Below, piece by piece: positions 35,840-45,174 of a DNA stretch of 64,000 nt. Under the pieces are notes generated by a model. The model made no database searches and was not told the DNA's origin. It was given only the letters and a program-made list of their open reading frames with translations. The stretch spans positions 3,555,001 through 3,619,000 of the forward strand of contig NZ_OY760916.1 of the NCBI RefSeq assembly GCF_963664075.1, given 5' to 3'. This stretch comes from an uncultured Desulfobulbus sp. Its GTDB lineage: Bacteria; Desulfobacterota; Desulfobulbia; Desulfobulbales; Desulfobulbaceae. Numbering within the stretch: position 1 is the first letter of the stretch; the number at the start of each line of letters is the position of its first letter. A program made the position numbers and the translations under genes.

Positions 35840-35867
35840 TATATACACAAAAATACATTTTCGTCAA
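35840..35867 (-). promoter_or_regulatory. Sigma-70-type promoter for ettA
   Basis: On the minus strand TTGACG (35867-35862) and TATATA (35845-35840) are 16 bp apart, about 170 bases before the ettA start. The remaining sequence from 35663 to 36061 shows nothing else recognisable. Confidence 0.5.
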
Positions 35868-36061
35868 AGAGAGTCGTCCTGTAATTGTGGCGCTCGCCCT
35901 CGCCTTTGCGCAGGAGATTGCGGTTGCTTCTAGGTTTCTGACATAAATCGAGGTATTGTCTTCTCTGCACAACAAATCAGCCGAAAAGTACCCAGACCTT
36001 TCGCTAGCACTCTTATCCTTTTAACAGCTCCTCATAATTTTGGTGGCTCAATCAAATTCCC

Positions 36062-36943
36062 ATGCGCATCACTCTTTCTTCCTGGTTTCTCGCCATTCGC
36101 CCCAAGACACTACCGGCGGCCATCTGTCCAGTTCTCGTTGGCAGCGCGCTGGCATGGCAGGCTGGCAGCTTTCGTCCATTACCGGCCACTCTCTGCCTGC
36201 TTTTTGCGCTGCTCATCCAGATCGGAACCAATTTCGCTAATGATTACTATGATTTTATCAAAGGTGCCGATACTGAAGAGCGTCAAGGACCAAAACGAAT
36301 GACCGCCTCCGGAATGATACCGCTTGCGAACATGCGACGCGTGACTGCAGCAATTTTTACATTTGCCTTTCTGGTAGGTCTGGCCCTCATCCCCTATGGG
36401 GGCTGGTTGCTGCTGATCGTCGGTGTACTCTCCATCCTCATGGGGTATGGGTACACTTCGGGCCCTTTCCCTTTAGCCTACCTGGGATTGGGAGAGATCT
36501 TTGTCATGATCTTTTTCGGCTGGATTGCAGTGAGCTGTACCTTCCTGGTTCAGGCCGGTCCCTGTACCGCCTCGGTGCTGTTTGCCGGGACTGCAGTCGG
36601 AGCCTTGAGCACCAACCTGCTGGTGATCAACAACCACCGGGACATTGAAACAGACATCAAAGCCGATAAACGAACCCTGGCAGTTCGTTTTGGTCGAAAC
36701 TTCTCCGCCTTCGAATACCGAATGTGGTTCGCCCTCGCTCACCTTTGTTGCCTCGGTATGGCGGTAAACCTCAACTCCTTCTGGCTGCTTCTCCCTTTCG
36801 TTGCAGCCCCACTTGGCTTCAAGCTCTGCATAATGATTGGCACACCCCAAACAGGTCCGATGTATATTCAAATGCTTGGGCAAACATCAGTGGTGATGGT
36901 GCTGTTCTGCCTGCTGCTGGGGGGCGGGTTGCTCTTGAGCTGA
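36062..36943 (+). CDS. menA: 1,4-dihydroxy-2-naphthoate polyprenyltransferase
   Basis: The 293-residue UbiA-family membrane prenyltransferase has the two Asp-rich motifs of MenA, NDYYDFIKGADTEERQGPKR near 60-79 and NNHRDIETDIKADKRTLAVR near 190-210, with about eight helices. It attaches the isoprenoid tail in menaquinone synthesis, providing a quinone for the hydrogenase membrane subunit. No other men gene is adjacent. Confidence 0.93.
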   Translation: MRITLSSWFLAIRPKTLPAAICPVLVGSALAWQAGSFRPLPATLCLLFALLIQIGTNFANDYYDFIKGADTEERQGPKRMTASGMIPLANMRRVTAAIFTFAFLVGLALIPYGGWLLLIVGVLSILMGYGYTSGPFPLAYLGLGEIFVMIFFGWIAVSCTFLVQAGPCTASVLFAGTAVGALSTNLLVINNHRDIETDIKADKRTLAVRFGRNFSAFEYRMWFALAHLCCLGMAVNLNSFWLLLPFVAAPLGFKLCIMIGTPQTGPMYIQMLGQTSVVMVLFCLLLGGGLLLS

Positions 36944-37141
36944 ATTCCCATCCGGAGGAAGGTGCTCAGCACGTAAAACTGAAACAGGTAGTGCAACGAG
37001 TGAAAAAGATTATCAGATTTCATGCAACTTCCGGTATATTGCATATAAGCAGACAGGCATGTTTCTGCTGGCACAATACGTTACTCTTGCCTTTTACCTT
37101 GTCAGCCTCCCAATGGTCCCTCTAAAAAATCGGAAAAAATC

Positions 37142-38071
37142 ATGAAATTCAGGTATGTTGCACAGATATTCTGGGGAACATTCTTTGTTGTAACACTGAC
37201 AAATCACAGTTCTTTTGCTGCACCGGACAATGATAATTTTTCGGAATCCATTCCCCTGACCGGTTCAAGTGGCCAGACAACCGGGAACAATATTAACGCG
37301 ACTTTTGAGACAGGAGAGCCTGATCACGCCGAGACTGATGGCGGCGCTTCAGTGTGGTGGACCTGGACGGCCCCTACGGATGGCACAGTCGCCTTTACAA
37401 CATTCGGCAGTGAATTTGATACCATTCTGGCCTCCTACACAGGGAACCAGATAACAGAACTCACGCCAATTGCTGCGAACGACGATTCTTCGGATATTCA
37501 GAACAACTCTGAGATTCAGAGCAAAATAGTCTTCAAGGCCACGGCTGGAACCGTTTACCGTATTGCGGTAGACGGTTATCCAGGGGCTACAGGTGAAATC
37601 ATTTTAAACTGGGAATATGCTCTTCCCCCAACCAATGATGTGTTTCTCTCCCCAGTTCCGCTAAGTGGTCAACACGGGACAATAACCGGGAAGAATACGT
37701 TTGCAACAGCTGAAACCGGAGAGCCAGTTCCCTTCGATACTCCAGGGGAAGCTTCTGTATGGTGGTCTTGGACAGCCCCTTCATCTGCTGAGGTAACCTT
37801 TACTACTCTTGGCAGTAACTTCGATACGCTTCTGGCGGCTTACACCGGGACGCAAATAGAAGAGCTCACCCTTGTTGCTGCAAACGATGATATCTCCGAT
37901 TCTCAAGCGTACAGTCAAATCAGGTTCAAGGCCTCAGCAGGAACGACGTATCGTTTGGTGGTTGATGGCTTCGGGGGGGATAGAGGTGACATCGTATTAA
38001 ATTGGAATGCTACCTCCAAAATTCCATTAGGTGCACTTCTTCTTTTACTGAATCCAGAAACACCCGAATAA
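37142..38071 (+). CDS. Secreted protein with two tandem beta-sandwich repeats
   Basis: The 309-residue exported protein has a signal peptide (ILWGTFFVVTL-like hydrophobic stretch ending SSFAA) and two homologous domains of about 130 residues. Each opens with DN-F or ND-VFLSP followed by a Gly-rich TGNN/TGKN segment, then TGEP, ASVWWTWTAP or ASVWWSWTAP, TFGSEFDT or TLGSNFDT, AANDD and a closing VDGYPGATGEIILNW or VDGFGGDRGDIVLNW. These resemble pre-peptidase-C-like domains found on bacterial surface proteins. No enzyme domain is present. An adhesive or matrix role is inference. Confidence 0.78.
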   Translation: MKFRYVAQIFWGTFFVVTLTNHSSFAAPDNDNFSESIPLTGSSGQTTGNNINATFETGEPDHAETDGGASVWWTWTAPTDGTVAFTTFGSEFDTILASYTGNQITELTPIAANDDSSDIQNNSEIQSKIVFKATAGTVYRIAVDGYPGATGEIILNWEYALPPTNDVFLSPVPLSGQHGTITGKNTFATAETGEPVPFDTPGEASVWWSWTAPSSAEVTFTTLGSNFDTLLAAYTGTQIEELTLVAANDDISDSQAYSQIRFKASAGTTYRLVVDGFGGDRGDIVLNWNATSKIPLGALLLLLNPETPE

Positions 38072-38190
38072 AGCTCCTTTTGACACTTACTTTGGATGCG
38101 ATGATGAGCGGTGAATCTCTGCATTATCAGCGCAGGTACGAACCCAGGTGGGCAGGGTACGTCATTCTCCCCTGAAAACCCACAATTCTC

Positions 38191-38853
38191 TCAAGAGAGC
38201 AAATCCTCCTGCACCTTCTCAAAGCCAAGACGCGCAACCATGCGCCCCATACGTTCCCGTTTAGAGTGTTTTTTATAGTACTCAATAATTCGAGCTACCA
38301 TTGCCAAGGCTTCATCGCGGGGGAGGTCTTCGACTAAAAGATCAGCCAATCGAGGCCAGGCAGATCCACTGCCGCCAATCATTATGGACCAGCCCTTGGG
38401 GGTGCCGTAGAGGGAAAGATCTTTAATACAGTTCTCTGCGCATTGAATCTTACAGCCGGAGACGCCTAGCTTCATTTTACTGGGGAGAGCCATACCGTTG
38501 TAACACGTATCCAGCTCCATACCCATTTCCAGGCTATCCTGCTGAGCCAATCGACAAAACTGGATACCTGGGCAGGCTTTCACACTACGAACGCAAAGCC
38601 CCACAGCATAGCCCGGATCCATGCCCAGATCTTTCCAGGCTGGATCGATTTGCTCTTCTTTTAAGCCAAAGAGGGCTATACGGGCCGCGCTCGTAATTTT
38701 CAACTCGCTGACATTATATTTATCTGCCACGTCAGCCAACGCCCGAAGTTGGTCGGGCGTGATTACCCCACAGGGAATATGAGGAGCGATAGCATATGTC
38801 GTTTCTTCGGTGCCTCGCTGGCGTATGACACCTTTTTCTCCATCTTTAAGCAT
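38191..38853 (-). CDS. Small sirohaem/[4Fe-4S] assimilatory-type sulfite reductase
   Basis: The 220-residue single-domain member of the nitrite/sulfite reductase family has a half-repeat (GVITPDQLRALADVADKY) and the sirohaem-[4Fe-4S] motif split as ACPGIQFC and SGCKIQCAENC. The length matches the low-spin assimilatory-type sulfite reductase of Desulfovibrio vulgaris (about 218 residues). ATG 38853 is chosen because AAAGGAGAAAG precedes it; a longer frame has no ribosome site. It could reduce sulfite or nitrite. The upstream 38854-39152 holds only a small CCC-CTGTT hairpin. Confidence 0.85.
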   Translation of the reverse strand: MLKDGEKGVIRQRGTEETTYAIAPHIPCGVITPDQLRALADVADKYNVSELKITSAARIALFGLKEEQIDPAWKDLGMDPGYAVGLCVRSVKACPGIQFCRLAQQDSLEMGMELDTCYNGMALPSKMKLGVSGCKIQCAENCIKDLSLYGTPKGWSIMIGGSGSAWPRLADLLVEDLPRDEALAMVARIIEYYKKHSKRERMGRMVARLGFEKVQEDLLS

Positions 38854-39152
38854 GACTTTCTCCTTTGCTGCACACCATGCCACTCAAACCTGGCAAACAG
38901 CTCAGCACACCATCTAAAACACTTTGTTTGTATGTTTTTTACACAAGGAGTCACCTCCCTTCCCTCTGTTTATAACAGGGGCCGCGATTGTATCTACCAC
39001 AAAGCAAAAAGTCTTTCATGCTGATGTCGGTTAATTTTTCTATTCAAAAGAGGGGAATTACTGTATCCATCTAGCTTTCCAGCGGTTGACAAATAACCTC
39101 CCAAAAAAACACTCATAGCCCCACCGCTCATGACCAACCATAGAGAAGCCCC

Positions 39153-39704
39153 GTGATTCGCTTATTCCTCTTTGCCATGTTTTCCCTCTTGTTACTGTAT
39201 GTTTCCAGGAACACAGTTTTTCGCCCTCGCACTCATGGCTTTTATCGCTTCTTTGCCTGGGAGTGCATTTTAGCCCTCGTCTTGCTGAATGCACCCTTCT
39301 GGCTGCAGAATCCACTTGCCTCCTTCTCCCAGGTCATGGCTTCGTTGTGCCTGCTCTTCTCACTTGTTTTAGCGGTCCATGGCTTTCATCTCCTCAAAGT
39401 GATCGGCAAGCCGAATCCTGACCGACCGGAACATGAGCTGCTGGCATTTGAAAAAACATCGCAACTCGTCACGGTCGGGGTCTACCAATATATTCGCCAC
39501 CCCCTCTATGCATCTCTCTTGCTGCTTGCTTGGGGGGCTTTTTTCAAGCATCCTTCCCCACCGGCTGTAACCTTAGCTTGCGTTGCATCTTTCTTTCTCA
39601 CGCTCACTGCAAAGAGGGATGAGGTGGAATGCCTCCACTATTTCGGTCAAACCTATCGGGATTATATGCAGGGAACCAAAAAATTTATTCCCTTTCTCTT
39701 TTGA
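39153..39704 (+). CDS. Isoprenylcysteine methyltransferase-like membrane protein
   Basis: The 183-residue protein has four to five helices and the ICMT/PEMT C-terminal signature: GVYQYIRHPLYASLLLLAWG, then a helix and AKRDEVECLHYFGQTYRDYM. These bacterial relatives are presumed SAM-dependent membrane methyltransferases with unknown substrates. It starts with GTG after an AGAGAAG sequence. The convergent neighbour ends 34 bases away. Confidence 0.75.
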   Translation: MIRLFLFAMFSLLLLYVSRNTVFRPRTHGFYRFFAWECILALVLLNAPFWLQNPLASFSQVMASLCLLFSLVLAVHGFHLLKVIGKPNPDRPEHELLAFEKTSQLVTVGVYQYIRHPLYASLLLLAWGAFFKHPSPPAVTLACVASFFLTLTAKRDEVECLHYFGQTYRDYMQGTKKFIPFLF

Positions 39705-39738
39705 ACAACGCCACCAAGACAGAGGAACATTGCTTCAT

Positions 39739-40641
39739 TTAATCGCAGGCATTGGTCTTGTTTGCCATGGGCCAAAGCTGTGAGGTAAGCATACCACTGA
39801 GCATCAGCCCGCAACCGACCAACGCACGCCCAGAAAGCATCTCTTCCAGCAAAAGCCAGCCTCCAAGGGCGGCAAAGGGGGATTCAAGAGAGAGGAGGAT
39901 GGCGGCATGCGCAGGGTGCGCTTGACGCTGAACCACCACCTGAAGGGTATACCCCGCCCCCACCGAACAGACTCCTCCATACAAAATGGGAATTCCAGCA
40001 TCAAGAATTCCTGCAAGATTGATCGTTTCTATTGCCAGCCCCGTGAGGAGACTCAAGCCCCCGCACACATAAAATTGGACCATGGCCAGACGAACGGGAT
40101 TCGTCCTTGGGGAGAGATAAGAAAGAATCAGGACATGCCCGGCCCAAAACAGGGCGCCGATCAATTCGAGCAGATCTCCAAACTCGATACTAAAATCCTC
40201 GGTCACGCTGAGCAGATAGAGGCCAACCGCGGCAACAACAGCCCCTACCAGGGTGCCAACATTGGTCCGTTGACGAAAACAGAGTCCAATCAAGGGAACC
40301 AGCACCACATAGAGCCCAGTGATAAATCCAGCCTTCCCTGCCGTGGTATACTGCAGCCCCACCTGTTGTAGGGTTGCGGCAGTAAAAAGCAGTATGCCTG
40401 CCAGCAACCCGGCAAGCCCTAAGTGAACAGGCGGTTTCTCCAAGGGAGTTGCCGCACCGGTTCTCCCCCATGCAAGTGGAAGCAAGCAAAGCCCCCCGAG
40501 CAAAAAACGAAGCCCATTAAAGGTATAGGGGCCAATATGCTCCATCCCCGCTCGTTGGGCGACGAAACCAAAGCCCCAAATCATAGCAACCAAAAGCAGA
40601 AGCAGGTTGGCCTGCAACGTGTGTTGTTTTTCTCCTTGCAT
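39739..40641 (-). CDS. EamA/DMT-family transporter
   Basis: The 300-residue protein has ten hydrophobic helices arranged as two EamA repeats; family features include the first-helix segment LLLLVAMIWGFGFVAQRAGM and the late motif LSLESPFAALGGWLLLEE. Members export amino acids or metabolites. The substrate cannot be predicted. Confidence 0.85.
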   Translation of the reverse strand: MQGEKQHTLQANLLLLLVAMIWGFGFVAQRAGMEHIGPYTFNGLRFLLGGLCLLPLAWGRTGAATPLEKPPVHLGLAGLLAGILLFTAATLQQVGLQYTTAGKAGFITGLYVVLVPLIGLCFRQRTNVGTLVGAVVAAVGLYLLSVTEDFSIEFGDLLELIGALFWAGHVLILSYLSPRTNPVRLAMVQFYVCGGLSLLTGLAIETINLAGILDAGIPILYGGVCSVGAGYTLQVVVQRQAHPAHAAILLSLESPFAALGGWLLLEEMLSGRALVGCGLMLSGMLTSQLWPMANKTNACD

Positions 40642-40854
40642 TCTTGGAGGTGTCCTGTTTTTCTTTATCTTATGGATGTCTTGAAAATGCCCTTACGTGG
40701 TCCCCAACAAAGACGTGCAGAATTCATCTGCAGGTCGCCAAATTGAACGATCAAGCAAGTACTCAAGATTCCCTGATTTCTAGGTCGGGGATGAAAGCAA
40801 GACGCAGGCTTCCCATCTTCCAACAATTTTTATCTCTTTGTGGAGTGTCACTAC

Positions 40855-41382
40855 ATGCTATTGTGGAAACAATTTGTCCCTGCAACCTTAGCGCTTATAC
40901 TCTTTTCGGGCTGCGCCACCCAGGAAAACGTCAAACAACTCGTTGGCTGGAGCGATGACGAAGTGACGACATACAGCGGGCCAATGTATCCGGCTACCAG
41001 CAAAATCGCTATTGCTTTTCAACCCTCCCAGGTAGGCCAATCCTGCCGGGTCTTTGCCCAAAGTCTTGTGACCATCCCGGCAAACATGAACGGCAAACAG
41101 ATTAAAGATACGCTTCTGGCCGAAGCCGGGCAGCGTGGTGCCGATCAAATCCTGCTTGGCTGCAGCCGTGAGGCTGAAGATGATGAGGGGCTCAACTTTC
41201 TCTATTTTGGACCTTCCGGTGAGTACCTGTGCACAGATCAGTGCGGTGGTTGGAAATATGGCTATGAAATATGGGAAGAGCAAGGCAGCTGGATCAGCCT
41301 TGGCTACGGAGAGTTGGGCAAGGAAAATGTTCGCTTTGAGGCACCTATGGTGACCCAGATGTTACTGCTGCGTTGCCGTTAA
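40855..41382 (+). CDS. Lipoprotein of unknown function
   Basis: The 175-residue protein has a lipoprotein signal, FVPATLALILFSGCATQ. The mature part contains six further cysteines, including the CTDQC and CRVF segments, and conserved-looking phrases (SKIAIAFQP, RGADQILLGCSREAED). ATG 40855 follows GGAG at 9 bases. The last residues (VTQMLLLRCR) suggest a compact domain. It lies 34 bases ahead of wtpA. Confidence 0.65.
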   Translation: MLLWKQFVPATLALILFSGCATQENVKQLVGWSDDEVTTYSGPMYPATSKIAIAFQPSQVGQSCRVFAQSLVTIPANMNGKQIKDTLLAEAGQRGADQILLGCSREAEDDEGLNFLYFGPSGEYLCTDQCGGWKYGYEIWEEQGSWISLGYGELGKENVRFEAPMVTQMLLLRCR

Positions 41383-41416
41383 TCTAGAATCTCAACAAGC
41401 TCAGGAGTACACACGG

Positions 41417-42388
41417 ATGTTTACAATCAAACTCTCCCGAATAAGTCTCATTTGCCTGTTCAGCCTGCTATTGACAGCCTTCACAGCTCAAGCAAGTGAC
41501 AAGGAACAGCTCATCATCTTCCATGCAGGCAGCCTGTCCGTTCCGTTTAAAACCATTGAAAAGCAGTTCGAGGCCAAGTATCCCAACATCAATGTGTTGC
41601 GGCAATCGGGCGGCAGCACCAAGATGGCCCGCTTGATCTCCGAGCAGGGCAAACCTGCCGATCTCATGGCCTCTGCTGACTATGTGGTCATCAACAAAAA
41701 CCTGATCCCCAAATTCGCCGACACCAACATTCGCTTTGCAACCAACCAGATGGTGCTCTGTTACACCGCTAAAAGCAAATATGCCGATCAGATCGACAGC
41801 AAAAACTGGATGGAGATTCTTGCTAAACCAGGGGTATCCTGGGGACACTCCGATCCTAATCTTGACCCCTGTGGATACCGCAGCCTGATGGTCCTGCAAC
41901 TTGCGGAGAAACACTACAACATCAACGATCTTTACACAAAACTGAGCAAAAACGAACAGGTCCGTCCCAAAGCCGTTGAGCTGCTTTCTCTGCTGCAGTC
42001 CGGCAATATGGACTACGCCTGGGAATACCTCTCTGTCGCAGTGCAGCATAAGCTGAAATATATCACCCTGGATCCGATGATCAATCTCAGCGATTACACC
42101 CACAACGATTTTTACAACAACGCCACAGTCGAGGTCAGCGGGAAAAAGCCCGGCACCACCATCACTCGCAAGGGCAAGGCCATCACCTACGGCATCACCC
42201 TTTTGAAGGATGCACCAAACCCGAAAGCTGCCTCACTTTTTCTCCAGTACCTGCTTGATCCTGAAACAGGACTCTCAGTCCTGCAATCCATGGGACAGCC
42301 TCCGTTTATCCCAGCCCGGGTCTCGTCTGACGAGATGAAGAGCAAACTCCCTGCTGCAGTCCAGGCGCTGGTTGAAGTCAAAAACTGA
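41417..42388 (+). CDS. wtpA: Tungstate/molybdate-binding protein WtpA
   Basis: The 323-residue periplasmic protein has a signal peptide (LICLFSLLLTAFTAQA) and WtpA/ModA features: IIFHAGSLSVPFK, RQSGGSTKMARLI, SADYVVI and HSDPNLDPCGYRSL. WtpA supplies tungstate or molybdate to an ABC permease. No permease or ATPase gene is adjacent; instead a terminator follows. Molybdate is needed for the nitrogenase encoded here and tungstate for many anaerobic oxidoreductases. Confidence 0.9.
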   Translation: MFTIKLSRISLICLFSLLLTAFTAQASDKEQLIIFHAGSLSVPFKTIEKQFEAKYPNINVLRQSGGSTKMARLISEQGKPADLMASADYVVINKNLIPKFADTNIRFATNQMVLCYTAKSKYADQIDSKNWMEILAKPGVSWGHSDPNLDPCGYRSLMVLQLAEKHYNINDLYTKLSKNEQVRPKAVELLSLLQSGNMDYAWEYLSVAVQHKLKYITLDPMINLSDYTHNDFYNNATVEVSGKKPGTTITRKGKAITYGITLLKDAPNPKAASLFLQYLLDPETGLSVLQSMGQPPFIPARVSSDEMKSKLPAAVQALVEVKN

Positions 42389-42399
42389 TTTTCTTCTGA

Positions 42400-42430
42400 G
42401 GGCCTGCTGCAGAAAGCCTGCAGCAGGCCC
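42400..42430 (+). terminator. Terminator-like hairpin after wtpA
   Basis: A perfect 13-bp stem (GGGCCTGCTGCAG with CTGCAGCAGGCCC) closes a 5-base loop 11 bases after the stop; the T run after it is weak. Confidence 0.65.
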
Positions 42431-42533
42431 CCTTTCGACCGTGATCCAACGATACACGCCTGCACCATTATCGGATCTCTGTGCTACCCCCACCATAGTG
42501 CTGCTATTCAATTTCTGCCGTCAAGTGCTCAGA

Positions 42534-44324
42534 CTACTCCTTTTCAACACGAATCACCTGAATCGCACCTAACTGGCGAATACCGCTGCGCGTAACCCGT
42601 GGTCCTTCCACCACGGCCACGGTTTCACCTGCATGAATATAGCCCCACTCACGGGCCATGGCTAAAGAACGAAACACCATTTCGGTCCGCCCGAGTTCCT
42701 CACGGATAATCATGGGAAAGATATTGTTGTAGAGGTTGGCATGCCTTGCCACGTGTAACGATTTGGTGACCAGCAGAGTGGGGACTTTACGATTCCACTT
42801 GGAGATGATGGGATAAAGCGAGCCATCGGCATCCAGAAGCAAGGTGGCGCTGTTACCACTTAAGTTGGCCACCACCGAGAGGGCAGGATACTTGAGGGCA
42901 TCATGCTCAAGCTCTCGAAAGAGTTCCGCGCTGGGCTTGGCGTAACGCTCTTCCTCACAAATAATCGAGGCCATGGTCCGCACCACATTGACCGGATCCA
43001 CACCGGTGGCCGTTTCCTGGGAAAGCATGACAGCATCGGTCCCTTCTTTGATCGCCATACTCACATCAGTGACCTCGGCACGGGTTGGCCGGGCATTGCT
43101 GGTCATGGAATCAAGCATCTGGGTCGCTGTGATCACCGGGGTGTTCAGTTCCCAACAGAGCTGAATGATCCGCTCCTGAATGCGCGGCACACGAGCGGCA
43201 GGCAGCTCCACCCCCATATCGCCCCGGGCGATCATGATGGCATCCGCCTCCTCGATGATGTCACGGATATTCTGCACTGCCTCGGGTTTTTCTATCTTGG
43301 CCACCACCTTGAGATTACGCTTCCCCGAATGCTTGATGTACTTCTTGATCCGCCAGACATCCTCAGCGCTGCGTACAAAGGAAAGTGCCACATAATCGAC
43401 CGAGTGCTCCAATCCCCAGTCCAAATCCTGCCAGTCTTTTTCGGTCACGCTGGGAAGGGAGAGATTGGTTGCCGGCAGGTTTATGCCCTTACTTGATTTG
43501 AGCATCCCTCCCACCACCACCTCACAGTGGACCTCCCGTTCGCCCTCTTTGAGCACCCGTAACTCCAACAGTCCATCATCGAGCAATACCGGCTCCCCGC
43601 CCCGCAGATCAGAGAGGATTGAAGGAGCAATGGTGGATATTCGTTCGGCGGTGCCCTCGATAGCTTCAGCCTGAATTATGATGATTTCACCTGCCTGTAA
43701 GTGTATTGCCCCGTTCTGCATGGGGCCGGTACGAATCTTTGGCCCGCAGAGATCCTGCAATACGGCGATGGGTTTCTCCCAGGATTTTTCCGCCTCGCGA
43801 ATAGCGCAAAGCGTTTCTTCATGGGACTCATAACTTCCGTGGGAAAAATTGAGGCGAGCCACATCCATACCGGCCAGGATCATCTTCCCGAGCATATCCG
43901 GCGTACTGCTGGCTGGTCCAATGGTACAGACAATTTTTGCTTTTTTATTGACCGAGGTATGGGTCTGGCGGGGAATCCCGCCCAGGCGAACAAAGAATTC
44001 TTCAAAGTCAAAGGGTTTGGCCATGACCCCATGGACGTTTGAATGTTCACGGAGGCGTTCCATGACATCACGGTCATCCATGGTGGAGGTCACCACAATA
44101 ATCGGCAGGTACGGATTAACCACACCGATTGCCTCGATGAACTTGAATCCATCCCAATGGGGCATCTGAATATCGGTGATGATGGTATCGTAGGCATTGG
44201 CGGTGGCCAACTGGAACCCCTGATGTCCGTTATCGGCAACGTCCACAGAATACCCTTGTTTCTCCAGACGTGAGCGCAACAGATGTTGGGTAGGTTTGGA
44301 ATCTTCAAGCACGAGAATACGCAT
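42534..44324 (-). CDS. pyk: Pyruvate kinase with an N-terminal response-regulator receiver domain
   Basis: The 596-residue fusion has residues 1-115 as a receiver domain with every conserved position: acidic Asp8 (LEDS), phosphoacceptor Asp51 (ITDIQMP), Thr79/Ser80 and Lys103 (AKPFDFEEF). From about 127 a full-length pyruvate kinase follows (KIVCTIGPAS, ARLNFSHG, VAKIEKPEAV, IARGDMGVELP, TATQMLDSMTSNARPTRAE) of roughly 470 residues including the C-terminal regulatory domain. The usual MLSGETA is MLSQETA. The kinase makes ATP and pyruvate from phosphoenolpyruvate. Allosteric control by phosphorylation of Asp51 is inferred; the partner kinase is unknown. No other signalling gene is adjacent. 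Confidence 0.93.
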   Translation of the reverse strand: MRILVLEDSKPTQHLLRSRLEKQGYSVDVADNGHQGFQLATANAYDTIITDIQMPHWDGFKFIEAIGVVNPYLPIIVVTSTMDDRDVMERLREHSNVHGVMAKPFDFEEFFVRLGGIPRQTHTSVNKKAKIVCTIGPASSTPDMLGKMILAGMDVARLNFSHGSYESHEETLCAIREAEKSWEKPIAVLQDLCGPKIRTGPMQNGAIHLQAGEIIIIQAEAIEGTAERISTIAPSILSDLRGGEPVLLDDGLLELRVLKEGEREVHCEVVVGGMLKSSKGINLPATNLSLPSVTEKDWQDLDWGLEHSVDYVALSFVRSAEDVWRIKKYIKHSGKRNLKVVAKIEKPEAVQNIRDIIEEADAIMIARGDMGVELPAARVPRIQERIIQLCWELNTPVITATQMLDSMTSNARPTRAEVTDVSMAIKEGTDAVMLSQETATGVDPVNVVRTMASIICEEERYAKPSAELFRELEHDALKYPALSVVANLSGNSATLLLDADGSLYPIISKWNRKVPTLLVTKSLHVARHANLYNNIFPMIIREELGRTEMVFRSLAMAREWGYIHAGETVAVVEGPRVTRSGIRQLGAIQVIRVEKE

Positions 44325-44511
44325 GGCAACCTCCAGGCGGATTTACTGGTTGTCTTCGATCACTGTCTGTAGCATAGTGGAAAATTGGAAAAAGAGGAAA
44401 AAAGAAAATAAATTCAGGGCCGCAGTCAAAAAGAAAACAGCTCATTTTGGACAGCAGCTCATACAATTTTTCTACATTATCCCCGGTACCATCCGGGAGA
44501 AGGAGGAAGCG

Positions 44512-44811
44512 ATGCAAGTTATTCTTGATCTTTGCCTGGTACCGCTGGGCGTTGGTGTTTCTGTCTCCAAATATGTAACCGAGTGTCACAAGGTATTGTT
44601 AGAAACCGGCCTCAAACACAAGTTACATGCCTACGGCACCAATATAGAGGGCGAGTGGGATGCGGTTATGGCAGCAGTGAAGCTCTGCCACGAGCGGGTG
44701 CATCAACTGGGAGCACCACGGATTACGACTACTATAAAATTAGGGACTCGTACAGACCGTGAACAGAGCATGGCCGACAAGATTGAGAGTGTTGAGCGGC
44801 AACTTAAATAA
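44512..44811 (+). CDS. MTH1187/YkoF-type thiamine-binding protein
   Basis: The 99-residue protein of the MTH1187 family (ferredoxin-like fold) has LDLCLVPLGVGVSVSKYVTE, the substrate-site phrase HAYGTNIEGEWD and the C-terminal TTIKLGTRTDRE. Family members bind thiamine or its pyrimidine part, or act in thiamine uptake. GGAGG lies 7 bases ahead of ATG 44512. It is divergent from the pyruvate kinase fusion. Confidence 0.85.
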   Translation: MQVILDLCLVPLGVGVSVSKYVTECHKVLLETGLKHKLHAYGTNIEGEWDAVMAAVKLCHERVHQLGAPRITTTIKLGTRTDREQSMADKIESVERQLK

Positions 44812-44818
44812 TCGTCAC

Positions 44819-45034
44819 TTAATGTGACTCGACCAGATCAGTCACAGGGCCATTCCAGGTACAGGCACCACAGAAGATGTGCTCGTTGTTAATGGGCACG
44901 GCATCAGGAGAAAGGGTTTCCTCCTGGGCAATAAGCGCTTGGTGCGCTGCATCCATCTGAAACACGGTGCGCTCTCCACTTCGACTGGAGAGAAACCACT
45001 GTGAACCGCACTGGGGGCAGGCAAGTAATTCCAC
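44819..45034 (-). CDS. Small zinc-ribbon-like protein
   Basis: The 71-residue protein has two Cys pairs, CPQC at 6-9 and CGAC at about 55-58, joined by a polar region, as in small zinc ribbons. Function and partners are unknown. The stop lies 7 bases from the thiamine-binding gene stop. Confidence 0.6.
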   Translation of the reverse strand: MELLACPQCGSQWFLSSRSGERTVFQMDAAHQALIAQEETLSPDAVPINNEHIFCGACTWNGPVTDLVESH

Positions 45035-45174
45035 GGGCTGTTCCTTTTTTTACCAAGTTGTGCTCCACACAGGGTCATGTGCGGAGCACTTCCTGGCTTA
45101 TTTGTATAGATACCTAGTTTCGCCTATCCGCGAGTCTTCATCAAGATGGCAGTGACGCGCAGAGCCTGGGCAGA

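Noticed and set aside
45060..45088. Hairpin GTGCTCC...GGAGCAC as a terminator
   Set aside because: No T run follows on either strand and its position between small genes gives no clear role.
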